From JBFWRI01 sp050248995 (GTDB taxonomy: Bacteria; Pseudomonadota; Alphaproteobacteria; JAIXQD01): a DNA stretch of 25,796 bases. The notes beneath the pieces are model-generated. The model worked only from the letters and a program-made list of their open reading frames with translations. It was not told the DNA's origin and ran no database searches. The stretch spans positions 1 through 25,796 of the forward strand of contig JBFWRI010000024.1 in assembly GCA_050248995.1 (NCBI GenBank), given 5' to 3'. The translations under genes and the position numbers were made by a program. Below are positions 1 through 7,299 of this stretch, in pieces (position 1 is the first letter of the stretch; each line of letters begins with the position of its first letter).

Positions 1-125
1 CCAACGCTGTCGACAGCTTCATTGATGATATTACGGCTGGAAACAGGGAAAACATTGCTGGCGCTGCTACCCGTCGATGAGTAGCCCGCTAATAGTCCCG
101 TACTGGCGGTACTGATTCCCGTCAT
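1..125 (-). CDS. 5' part of an unknown Ser/Thr/Gly-rich protein, cut by the window edge
   Basis: An ATG at 125 (minus strand) opens a frame that stays open for 41 codons to the window edge. An AGGGG ribosome binding site lies 10 bases upstream of it. The visible N-terminus is rich in Ser, Thr, Gly and Ala (begins MTGISTASTGLLAGYSS) and has no charged signal-peptide start and no recognisable motif. The gene is divergent from the gene at 306. A TATAGT-like -10 lies about 35 bases upstream, but I see no good -35. With so little protein visible I do not assign a function. The good ribosome site and the open frame make a real gene likely. Confidence 0.55.
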   Translation of the reverse strand, partial: MTGISTASTGLLAGYSSTGSSASNVFPVSSRNIINEAVDSV

Positions 126-305
126 ACGCACACAACCCCTAGTATCCCACATTTACTATAATGGAAAAGGATGTAGGAAAACTTAGCGTCTGGTTAGTGT
201 AATCTTAATAGTTTGCACTAAGTACAGGTCCTAACACCCTCTTTCTCATAACGAAAGTAATGATCACTCTTCATCTGTCAGCCTTTGGCAGGTATCTACT
301 CATCT

Positions 306-1097
306 ATGTCCGAGACTGACCTTATTACCCGCAAAGATATTGATGCGCTAAACGCAAGGTTTAAAACAATTCGTGTGACGGCCAGCGTATCGAAGCTGCG
401 CAAGCTGCAGAAGTTATGCCGCAGCCGCAGCCCGCGTGATATTTACAAGTATAAAATCACACCACTTGTTGTGGCCCGCCTGCGGCCACGCACAGCAGCC
501 AGTTTCAATCACCCTAAAAAGCCTTTGGGATTCAAGCGTGGCCTTGAACATACAAACATTCTTGACCCGAATGTATCTGCCCCTGATCTTGCACGCGAAA
601 TCAGTACACTGAAACAATTCATCTGCGGGGGCGATCCATGGCGCACATTTGGCTGCGACTTTCGTTATGCTTCTGCCGGTGCCGCGCAGCGAAACGCTGC
701 AGATTACCACCTCGATAGTTGCGCATCAAAAGAAGGTGACCCGCTTGAGAAACGCTTACATGGATTTGTCAATGGGAACGACCGTCGCATGCGTACCATC
801 GTCATACGCGATATCACAGCCCGTCCCGCCCAGATCCTGCGCAGGCTGCGTTCCGCCTTTGTAAAAAAGGTCGATCCTATTATTACAGAAGCTTTTCAGC
901 GCGTAGGCTTGACCGTGCCGATCGATACAAGCAGCTTTAACCCTGCCTACAAAGCAAAGATAAAAGGTTTAGCGCGCGAGTATATGATACCACCGAACTC
1001 AGTTACGTTTGCCCTGCGCAAGCACACTGTTCACCGCTCGGCAGTCAATAAAAAGAACAAGCGGGTTCAGCGTAGTTTCATGTATGTGTTTCGCTAA
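306..1097 (+). CDS. Hypothetical basic protein, 263 residues
   Basis: I do not recognise this protein. It is strongly basic, with Arg/Lys clusters near the N-terminus (KLRKLQKLCRSRSPRD), in the middle (NGNDRRMRTIVIRD, then ILRRLRSAFVKK) and at the C-terminus (VNKKNKRVQRSF). No signal peptide or membrane segment is visible, so a cytoplasmic and perhaps nucleic-acid-associated protein is a fair guess, but only a guess. I chose the ATG at 306, with GGCAGG some 13 bases upstream. A TTG at 285 in the same frame would add seven residues but has no ribosome site. Its GC content, from a few hand-counted lines, is near 49%, below the core genes, which suggests an accessory origin. Its stop overlaps the stop of the convergent ratA gene by four bases. 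Confidence 0.7.
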   Translation: MSETDLITRKDIDALNARFKTIRVTASVSKLRKLQKLCRSRSPRDIYKYKITPLVVARLRPRTAASFNHPKKPLGFKRGLEHTNILDPNVSAPDLAREISTLKQFICGGDPWRTFGCDFRYASAGAAQRNAADYHLDSCASKEGDPLEKRLHGFVNGNDRRMRTIVIRDITARPAQILRRLRSAFVKKVDPIITEAFQRVGLTVPIDTSSFNPAYKAKIKGLAREYMIPPNSVTFALRKHTVHRSAVNKKNKRVQRSFMYVFR

Positions 1098-1540
1098 CCG
1101 TATATCGCCGTTGCACGGGCTTCAAATGCCGCAATCATTCGCCTCACAGCTTCATTGAAAAACGCCGTCATGGCTGACTGCAACATGCCGCTTCGGAACT
1201 CGAAATCGATGAAAAAGTCGATTTCGCAGCGTTCCTTGCCCTTCGGTACGAAGATCCAGTGGTTATTCAGGTGCTTGAACGGGCCGTTCAGGTATTCGAC
1301 ATCGATGCGCATGACACCGTGATCGAGTTTAACGCGGCTGGTGAATGTCTCCTTGAAGAAACCGAAGCCTACCGACAGGTCTGCCGTTAAATGGGTGGGC
1401 AGCGCATTACCTTCAAAGTGCGTAATCTTGCAATCCGCACACCATGGCAGGAACTCGGGGTACTTCTCTACGTCGGCCACCAAATCAAACATCTGCTGCG
1501 CCGTGTATGGCAGGATACGCTTTTCGGCATGCGTGGGCAT
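1094..1540 (-). CDS. ratA: RatA/Coq10 family START-domain protein
   Basis: This is a 148-residue single-domain protein of the polyketide cyclase/START-like family that includes bacterial RatA and mitochondrial Coq10. Typical features are the N-terminal HAEKRILPYTAQQMFDLVADV stretch, the VEKYPEFLPWC motif, and the C-terminal amphipathic helix around FFNEAVRRMIAAFEARA. Coq10-type members bind a lipid such as ubiquinone and support respiration. The E. coli RatA name comes from a reported effect on ribosome subunit association, and which role applies here cannot be read from sequence. It is the last gene of the lipA group: its ATG follows the TAA of the 59-residue gene directly (TAAATG). Family assignment is firm; the physiological role is inferred. 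Confidence 0.9.
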   Translation of the reverse strand: MPTHAEKRILPYTAQQMFDLVADVEKYPEFLPWCADCKITHFEGNALPTHLTADLSVGFGFFKETFTSRVKLDHGVMRIDVEYLNGPFKHLNNHWIFVPKGKERCEIDFFIDFEFRSGMLQSAMTAFFNEAVRRMIAAFEARATAIYG

Positions 1541-1720
1541 TTAGGCTTCGCCTAGTGCGCGATTCAGAAGGTCGGCCAACGTCTGCGCTTCTTTGCGGGT
1601 GATGATGTTTTCCGTCATCGATGACGGGCCAGTCATCTTGATGACGATATAGGAACTGCGGTCGTCAACCTCGATCATCACGTCGTTTCCATTTTCATTT
1701 TTCAGGCGTCGTATCGGCAT
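1541..1720 (-). CDS. Small conserved-looking protein, 59 residues, between lipA and ratA
   Basis: A short gene that length-limited gene finders would miss. The ATG at 1720 shares one base with the lipA stop (TAATG), and its TAA at 1541-1543 touches the ratA ATG. It therefore fills the lipA-ratA gap exactly, with both junctions suited to coupled translation. The product begins MPIRRLKNENGNDVMIEVDD and ends with a helix-like segment (ITRKEAQTLADLLNRALGEA). The first half looks beta-rich (DVMIEVDDRSSYIVIKM). No signal peptide, cysteines or membrane segment. I do not know the family. Codon use matches its neighbours, so it is very likely expressed. Confidence 0.75.
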   Translation of the reverse strand: MPIRRLKNENGNDVMIEVDDRSSYIVIKMTGPSSMTENIITRKEAQTLADLLNRALGEA

Positions 1721-2676
1721 TATTCGGCCGCGTATCTGGCATTGCGCGCCGCCTGCAACGCGGAAAAATCATCACCCGCATGATAGCTGCTGCGTGTCAG
1801 CGGGCTGGCCGATACCAGCAGGAACCCTTTGGCGCGGGCCACATCGGCATAGGCGGCGAATTCTTCGGGCGTCACATAGCTTTCCACACGGTGATGCTTC
1901 GGCGTCGGCTGCAGATACTGACCGATGGTCAAAAAGTCCACATCGGCGGCGCGCAAATCATCCATTACCTGCATGATCTCCTCGCGTGTTTCACCCAAAC
2001 CGACCATCAGGCCTGATTTGGTGAAAATCGTCGGGTCAATCTCTTTAATCTCCTGCAGCAGGCGCAGCGACGTGAAGTAACGCGCACCCGGCCGCACGCT
2101 GGGATACAGGCGCGGCACGGTTTCAAGGTTGTGATTGAACACATCTGGTTTAGCCCCCACGACAACCGGCAGTGCGCCCGCCTTGCCCTTGAAATCCGGC
2201 GTCAGAATTTCGACTGTCGTGCCCGGATTCTGGTGACGGATAGCACGAATGGTTTGCGCAAAGTGTTCGGCGCCGCCGTCATCAAGGTCATCGCGGTCAA
2301 CCGATGTCACCACAACATGCTTCAGGCCCAGTTCAGCCACCGCCTTACCCACGCGGCCCGGCTCGTATTGGTCCAGCGCGTCAGGCTTGCCGGTCGCCAC
2401 ATTGCAGAACTGGCAGCCGCGTGTGCAGGTTTCGCCCATGATCATGAATGTGGCGTGTTTCTGCTGCCAGCATTCGCCGATGTTCGGGCAGGCCGCTTCC
2501 TGGCACACGGTCACCAGTTTCTGCCCCTGTACGATATCCAGCGTTTTCTTGTATTGCTCGGATGTCGGTGCCTTCACACGAATCCAGTCCGGCCGCTTCA
2601 GCTCGGTTTTCTGATCGGGCTTGTGCGCTTTTTCCGGGTGGCGCAGGCGAACGATATTTTCCTGTGTCGTGTCCAT
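1720..2676 (-). CDS. lipA: Lipoyl synthase
   Basis: LipA is a radical SAM enzyme that inserts two sulfurs into octanoyl groups bound to carrier proteins such as PdhC, making lipoyl. Both iron-sulfur sites are visible. The auxiliary cluster motif is CQEAACPNIGEC, and the radical SAM cluster motif is CTRGCQFC (CX3CX2C). The C-terminal RSSYHA carries the serine that ligates the auxiliary cluster. I chose the ATG at 2676 (MDTTQENIV, 318 residues), because it falls seven bases after the stop of the upstream gene. A longer frame to 2718 would run into that gene. Its position just downstream of the pyruvate dehydrogenase genes fits supply of lipoyl to that complex. Confidence 0.97.
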   Translation of the reverse strand: MDTTQENIVRLRHPEKAHKPDQKTELKRPDWIRVKAPTSEQYKKTLDIVQGQKLVTVCQEAACPNIGECWQQKHATFMIMGETCTRGCQFCNVATGKPDALDQYEPGRVGKAVAELGLKHVVVTSVDRDDLDDGGAEHFAQTIRAIRHQNPGTTVEILTPDFKGKAGALPVVVGAKPDVFNHNLETVPRLYPSVRPGARYFTSLRLLQEIKEIDPTIFTKSGLMVGLGETREEIMQVMDDLRAADVDFLTIGQYLQPTPKHHRVESYVTPEEFAAYADVARAKGFLLVSASPLTRSSYHAGDDFSALQAARNARYAAE

Positions 2677-2683
2677 TACTCTT

Positions 2684-3265
2684 TTACAGCCCTGCTTCGG
2701 CAAATGCCTGGTTAACAAGATTTTGTATCATGCTAGCAGCCTGCTGGTTGGATTGCTGCAAAATTGCAGCCCAGTTCTGCGGTTCCTGCCCGACATACTT
2801 GCGCCCGGCCGTTGATCGCATAAAGGCCAGCAGCTGACGGGTTTCGTCAGGGGTATAGGTTGCGCGGTGGCGCTTGATGTATTCGGCCCGCATCCACTGG
2901 CCAACCTGTCCCTGAAAAGTTGCAAAGCGTTCCTTGGCGCGCATACCGGCCTGCAAGATCTGCGCCTGCGCGCTCTGCCCACGCTGTTGCCCGGCCTGTG
3001 TCACCCGCTGCGTCAATATCTGGTCGAACATGGCCTGATTTGAATTCGCGGCCTGCTGGGCAACCTGCCCGCTTTGCAGCAGGCCCAGCAATTCGTTCAT
3101 CTCGGCGTCCGTCACGGTGGCGCCGGTCGGTGCAACAATCGCCATCGGCGAAGCGTTCGATGATGGCACGGCGCCGGCCGGAAACTGTGTCGGGGTTACG
3201 GTGTTCACTTGCGCCATCGCCGGCGCAGAAACAAGCATGGCTGCCAACAGAACAAGAAAATTCAT
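2684..3265 (-). CDS. Secreted DUF2059-like protein
   Basis: The 193-residue product starts with a clear signal peptide (MNFLVLLAAMLVSAPAMA, cleavage likely before QV), so it should be periplasmic. After a Pro/Thr/Ser-rich stretch, the rest is Gln- and Ala-rich and helical. The segment around residues 135-160 (YTPDETRQLLAFMRSTAGRKY) matches the pattern I associate with DUF2059 proteins, in which 'TP-E-..-LL-FY-S-GRK' is typical. A strong GAGGGGG ribosome site precedes the ATG at 3265. It sits between lpdA (21-base gap) and lipA (7-base gap), an odd place for a secreted protein. No enzymatic role is known to me for this family. Confidence 0.75.
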   Translation of the reverse strand: MNFLVLLAAMLVSAPAMAQVNTVTPTQFPAGAVPSSNASPMAIVAPTGATVTDAEMNELLGLLQSGQVAQQAANSNQAMFDQILTQRVTQAGQQRGQSAQAQILQAGMRAKERFATFQGQVGQWMRAEYIKRHRATYTPDETRQLLAFMRSTAGRKYVGQEPQNWAAILQQSNQQAASMIQNLVNQAFAEAGL

Positions 3266-3286
3266 TCCATCCCCCTCTCAGGGTCG

Positions 3287-4681
3287 TTACATGTGCACAA
3301 CGCGGCCATATGCATCCAGCACCGATTCATGCATCGCTTCCGAAATCGTCGGGTGCGGGAAGATCGTGTGCATCAGTTCAGCCTCGGTCGTCTCTAAGGT
3401 CTTGCCAATCACAAAGCCCTGAATCATTTCCGTCACCTCAGCGCCGATCATGTGCGCACCCAGCAGCTCGCCGGTCTTGGCATCAAAAATGGTTTTGATA
3501 AGCCCGTCTGATTCACCTAGGGCGATGGCCTTGCCATTGCCAATGAATGGAAAACGCCCAATTTTTACGTCTCTTTTCGCGGCTTTGGCGGCCTGTTCGG
3601 TCATGCCCACGCTGGCCACTTGCGGGTGGCTGTAAGTGCAGCCCGGAATGTTGTCTTTCTTCAGCGGATGCACGCTTTTTACTCCCGCAATCTTTTCAAT
3701 ACAGACAATACCTTCATGGCTGGCCTTGTGTGCAAGCCATGGCGCACCGGCAACATCGCCAATAGCATAAACGCCGGGCTCAGCCGTGGCGCCGTATTCG
3801 TTGGTGACGATTTGGCCTTTTTCTACCTTCACTTTGGTTTTCTCAAGACCCAGTTCCTCGGTGTTGCCGACAATACCAACGGCGACAATCACCTTATCGA
3901 ATGTCTGCTGGCTGGATTTATCGCCGGCCTTGATAACCGCGGTTACAGCACCGCGCTGCTTTTGCAATTCAGTAACCTGCGCGCCGGTAATAATCTTGAT
4001 GCCCTGCTTTTCAAACTGCTTGCGGGCCAGCGCCGAAATCTCTTCATCTTCCACGGGAAGAATACGATCCTGCAGCTCCACCACGGTCACTTCAGCGCCC
4101 AATGTGCGATAGAAGCTGGCGAATTCGATACCAATCGCACCACTGCCAATCACCAGCAGCGATTTCGGCATGGTTTTCGGCACCATCGCTTCTTTATAAC
4201 TCCACACATACATCTCGTCGGGCTCCATACCCGGCAGCACCCGGGCGCGGGCACCGGTGGCAATGATGATGTGCTTGGCTGAAAGTTCGGCCTTGGCCTT
4301 GCCTTCTACGGCAACCTTGCCGGCGCCCTGCAGGCGCGCATGGCCATCAAACACCTCGACCTTGTTCTTTTTCATCAGATGCTTTACGCCGCCAGACAGC
4401 TGCGCCGCCACCTGCCGTGAACGATCAACAATCTTCTGGATATCAAAGCCCTTATCCTCGATTTTTAAACCGAATTCTGAAGCATGCTGTGCCAGCCGCT
4501 TCACCTCGGCGGCACGCAGCAGGGCTTTGGTTGGAATGCACCCCCAGTTCAGGCAGATGCCGCCCAGATGCTCGCGCTCGACCAGCGCCACCTTCATCCT
4601 CAGCTGCGCGGCGCGAATGGCAGTTACATAGCCGCCAGGGCCGCCACCGATAACGATAAGATCGAATTGCTGTGTGCTCAT
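3287..4681 (-). CDS. lpdA: Dihydrolipoyl dehydrogenase (E3)
   Basis: This flavoprotein reoxidises the dihydrolipoyl groups of PdhC and passes electrons to NAD+. The N-terminal FAD-binding motif is IGGGPGG (residues 11-17). The redox disulfide is C43/C48 in GGICLNWGCIPTK. An NAD-binding GSGAIGIEF motif follows in mid-protein, and the C-terminal HPTISEAMHE carries the active-site His-Glu pair. The chosen ATG at 4681 gives 464 residues, normal for the family. It overlaps the stop of the upstream 81-residue gene as ATGA. An upstream in-frame start would add 38 residues with no homology to E3. There is no N-terminal lipoyl domain, unlike some bacterial E3 proteins. Confidence 0.97.
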   Translation of the reverse strand: MSTQQFDLIVIGGGPGGYVTAIRAAQLRMKVALVEREHLGGICLNWGCIPTKALLRAAEVKRLAQHASEFGLKIEDKGFDIQKIVDRSRQVAAQLSGGVKHLMKKNKVEVFDGHARLQGAGKVAVEGKAKAELSAKHIIIATGARARVLPGMEPDEMYVWSYKEAMVPKTMPKSLLVIGSGAIGIEFASFYRTLGAEVTVVELQDRILPVEDEEISALARKQFEKQGIKIITGAQVTELQKQRGAVTAVIKAGDKSSQQTFDKVIVAVGIVGNTEELGLEKTKVKVEKGQIVTNEYGATAEPGVYAIGDVAGAPWLAHKASHEGIVCIEKIAGVKSVHPLKKDNIPGCTYSHPQVASVGMTEQAAKAAKRDVKIGRFPFIGNGKAIALGESDGLIKTIFDAKTGELLGAHMIGAEVTEMIQGFVIGKTLETTEAELMHTIFPHPTISEAMHESVLDAYGRVVHM

Positions 4682-4923
4682 TTTCTTTCGAACCTTTCCC
4701 GCAGCCAACGCAGCGACAGCGTCGACAAGATATAACCCAGCACCGGTACCGACGCGCTGATATAGGGCGCCGGCACGTCGATTGAATACATCCACGCCGT
4801 TGCGACAAAATATGTCAGCACACAGATGGCGATGCGGCGCTGCGCACTGGTTTCCCAGCGCTTGTCCGACTCAACGCGCATGTTGCGCGCTTCGATGGCG
4901 GCTAAACGGTCTTCTACGGTCAT
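4678..4923 (-). CDS. Small membrane protein between pdhC and lpdA, 81 residues
   Basis: The N-terminal third is charged and helical (TVEDRLAAIEARNMRVESDKRWE) and could form a short coiled coil. It is followed by two hydrophobic segments, about residues 31-48 (RIAICVLTYFVATAWMYSI) and 54-72 (ISASVPVLGYILSTLSL). The ending RWLRERFERK is basic, which suggests both ends lie in the cytoplasm. I have seen similar short 'coiled coil plus membrane hairpin' proteins annotated as hypothetical. The ATG lies three bases after the pdhC stop (TAGGGAATG), and the stop overlaps lpdA as ATGA. It is thus translated inside the pyruvate dehydrogenase operon. No function is known to me. Confidence 0.8.
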   Translation of the reverse strand: MTVEDRLAAIEARNMRVESDKRWETSAQRRIAICVLTYFVATAWMYSIDVPAPYISASVPVLGYILSTLSLRWLRERFERK

Positions 4924-4926
4924 TCC

Positions 4927-6297
4927 CTACACCAGTAACAGAACGGGGTTTTCGATAAACTGCTTGAACGCCTGCAGGAATTCAGCCCCCACAGCACCGT
5001 CAACCGAACGGTGGTCGACCGACAAGGTAACCGACATCACGGTCGCGATACCGATCTGCCCATCCACCACAACGGCTTTCTGCTCGCCCGCGCCGACGGC
5101 AAGGATGCACGACTGCGGCGGATTGATAATGGCGCTGAAATGGCTGATGCCATACATGCCAAGGTTTGAAATGGTGAACCCGCCACCCTGGAATTCGGTC
5201 GGCTTCAGTTTGTTATCTTTCGCGCGGGCCGCAAGGTCTTTCATCGTGGCCGAGATATCGGCTATGCTGCGCTGGTCGGCATCGGTGATAATCGGCGTCA
5301 CAAGGCCGTTCGGCGTGGCCACGGCCACGCTGATATCGACGTTTTCATACTGCAGGATGGCGTCATCACTCCAGCTGGCGTTGGCCGCCGGAACTTTCAC
5401 CAGCGACTTGGCGACAGCCTTGATGACCATATCGTTGACCGAGATTTTTTCGCCGCCAGCGCTGTTCAGCTGTGCGCGCGCATCCAGCAGCTTGTCGATC
5501 TTGCAATCAACAGTCAGGTAGAAGTGCGGAATCGTCTGCTTGGCTTCCAGCAGGCGCTTGGCGACAATCTTGCGGATTTGGTTGTTCGGAACGGCAATGT
5601 ACTTCTGGCCCAGCGCATTGGCTTGCGCCATCGCATCAATACCTTGCGGCATGGATGCTGCCGCACGAGACACACTACCCGCCGACGGCGTGAAGCTTTC
5701 AACATCGTCACGCACTACGCGGCCGCCCGGGCCGCTGCCCTGCACCTGACGCAAATCAACACCCTTTTGCTCGGCGATACGGCGTGCAAGGGGCGACGCC
5801 TTTATCCGTAAATCAGCCCGTTCTCGACTGTCGGCACCGGTTCCTGAAAATTGGTTGAATCGCCCGGCTGCGGGTCCTCGGTCATTTCTGCCGGTTTGGC
5901 TGACGGCTGGACCGGGCGCTTGGGCTCCGGTTTTGGGTTGCTGATGCTGACCGGCGCCCCGTTGTGCATCTGCGGCTGCACCCGCACCCGGCGCCGCAGT
6001 TTTGCTTCCAGCTGTTTGCGCGCTATCGTGGTTGCTGAGAACTTTTTCATCTTCGCCTTCTTCCAACAGTATAGCTATGGGCGTGTTCACCTTGACGGCT
6101 TGCGCGCCCTGTTCAATTAAAATCTTTCCTATACGCCCTTCATCAACGGCTTCCACTTCCATGGTCGCCTTATCGGTCTCGATCTCTGCAATCACTTCGC
6201 CGGCCTTTACCGTGTCGCCAACCTTCTTGTGCCATTTGGCAAGGTTGCCTTCGGTCATCGTCGGCGACAGCGCGGGCATAAGGATGGATATAGGCAT
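4927..6297 (-). CDS. pdhC: Pyruvate dehydrogenase E2, dihydrolipoyl acetyltransferase
   Basis: E2 is the core of the pyruvate dehydrogenase complex and moves acetyl groups to CoA. It has one N-terminal lipoyl domain (residues 1-80; the lipoyl lysine is in EIETDKATME), a linker, a peripheral-subunit-binding domain (ASPLARRIAEQKGVDL...GRVVRDDV, about 167-205), and the catalytic domain with its HRSVDGAVG motif near residue 428. The ATG at 6297 follows AAGGGA. The linker between about residues 112 and 165 is odd: it has rare codons (CGA, AGA, TTA, ATA), while the neighbouring frame over the same bases encodes a Pro/Glu/Lys-rich linker with normal codon use. This suggests two compensating frameshifts (see findings). 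The overall length of 456 is normal. Confidence 0.95.
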   Translation of the reverse strand: MPISILMPALSPTMTEGNLAKWHKKVGDTVKAGEVIAEIETDKATMEVEAVDEGRIGKILIEQGAQAVKVNTPIAILLEEGEDEKVLSNHDSAQTAGSKTAAPGAGAAADAQRGAGQHQQPKTGAQAPGPAVSQTGRNDRGPAAGRFNQFSGTGADSRERADLRIKASPLARRIAEQKGVDLRQVQGSGPGGRVVRDDVESFTPSAGSVSRAAASMPQGIDAMAQANALGQKYIAVPNNQIRKIVAKRLLEAKQTIPHFYLTVDCKIDKLLDARAQLNSAGGEKISVNDMVIKAVAKSLVKVPAANASWSDDAILQYENVDISVAVATPNGLVTPIITDADQRSIADISATMKDLAARAKDNKLKPTEFQGGGFTISNLGMYGISHFSAIINPPQSCILAVGAGEQKAVVVDGQIGIATVMSVTLSVDHRSVDGAVGAEFLQAFKQFIENPVLLLV

Positions 6298-6306
6298 ATG
6301 GTTCCC

Positions 6307-7299
6307 TTAGCGATTACAGACGTACTTAACGGCTGCGATGATATCTTCAACCTGTGGCAGGGCCAAGCGTTCTAAATTGGCCGCATATGGCAGCGGAACA
6401 TCCCGCGCGCACACCCGCAAGGCGGGGGCGTCCAGCCAGTCAAACGCCTGCTCCATCATGATGGCGGCGATTTCGCTGCCCATGCCGGCAACAGGCCAGC
6501 CTTCTTCTACCGAGATCAGGCGGTTTGTTTTCTTCACGCTTTCAACAATGGTTTCGGTATCCAGCGGGCGCAGTGAACGCAGGTTGATAACCTCGGCACT
6601 GATGCCTTCTTCAGCCAATGCATCGGCAGCCTGCAGCGCCTTGCCAACCATAATACTGAACGCGGTAATGGTCACATCCGTACCTTCGCGTTCAACCTTG
6701 GCCTTGCCGATAGGAATCGTGAAATCAGGATCTTCCGGCACATCGAACGACTGGCCGTACATGATTTCGTTTTCCAGGAAGATGACCGGGTTGTTGTCGC
6801 GAATGGCACTGCGCAGCAGGCCCAGCGCATCTTCCGAATTCCATGGCGATACAACCTTCAGGCCCGGGATATGCGCATACCAGCCGGCATAACACTGGCT
6901 GTGTTGCGCACCCACGCGGGCAGCCGCACCGTTCGGGCCGCGAAACACGATGGGGCAGCCCATCTGACCACCGCTCATATACAGCGTCTTGGCCGCGCTG
7001 TTGATGATCTGGTCCATCGCCTGCATGGCGAAGTTGAAGGTCATGAATTCCACAATCGGGCGCAGGCCACCCATGGCGGCGCCACTGCCAAGACCGGCAA
7101 AACCGTGCTCGGTAATAGGCGTATCAATCACGCGCTTGGGGCCGAATTCGGCCAGCAGATCCTGGCTGACCTTGTAAGCGCCATTATATTCGGCCACTTC
7201 CTCGCCCATCAGGAACACTTTCGGGTCGGCTTTCATTTCGCGGCGCATCGCTTCGCGCAATGCCTCGCGTACGGTCATTTTATTTGCAGCGTCACTCAT
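6307..7299 (-). CDS. pdhB: Pyruvate dehydrogenase E1 beta subunit
   Basis: PdhB pairs with PdhA to form the thiamine-diphosphate-dependent E1, which decarboxylates pyruvate. Typical motifs are the N-terminal MTVREALREAM and GEEVAEYNGAYKVSQ, then TPITEHGFAGLGSGAA (with the glutamate that contacts the cofactor), and the C-terminal ALPQVEDIIAAV. The ATG at 7299 overlaps the pdhA stop as ATGA, giving 330 residues; a start eight codons upstream lies inside pdhA and is less likely. Many alphaproteobacterial PdhB proteins carry an extra N-terminal lipoyl domain. This one does not, so PdhC holds the only lipoyl domain encoded in this operon. Confidence 0.97.
   Translation of the reverse strand: MSDAANKMTVREALREAMRREMKADPKVFLMGEEVAEYNGAYKVSQDLLAEFGPKRVIDTPITEHGFAGLGSGAAMGGLRPIVEFMTFNFAMQAMDQIINSAAKTLYMSGGQMGCPIVFRGPNGAAARVGAQHSQCYAGWYAHIPGLKVVSPWNSEDALGLLRSAIRDNNPVIFLENEIMYGQSFDVPEDPDFTIPIGKAKVEREGTDVTITAFSIMVGKALQAADALAEEGISAEVINLRSLRPLDTETIVESVKKTNRLISVEEGWPVAGMGSEIAAIMMEQAFDWLDAPALRVCARDVPLPYAANLERLALPQVEDIIAAVKYVCNR

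Noticed and set aside
157..162. TATAAT on the plus strand upstream of the gene at 306
   Set aside because: No -35 at a suitable distance, and it would leave a leader of about 137 bases. It may be chance in an AT-rich gap.
3620..4282. 220-codon plus-strand frame over lpdA
   Set aside because: Antisense to a fully conserved E3 enzyme; no ribosome site and no known motif.
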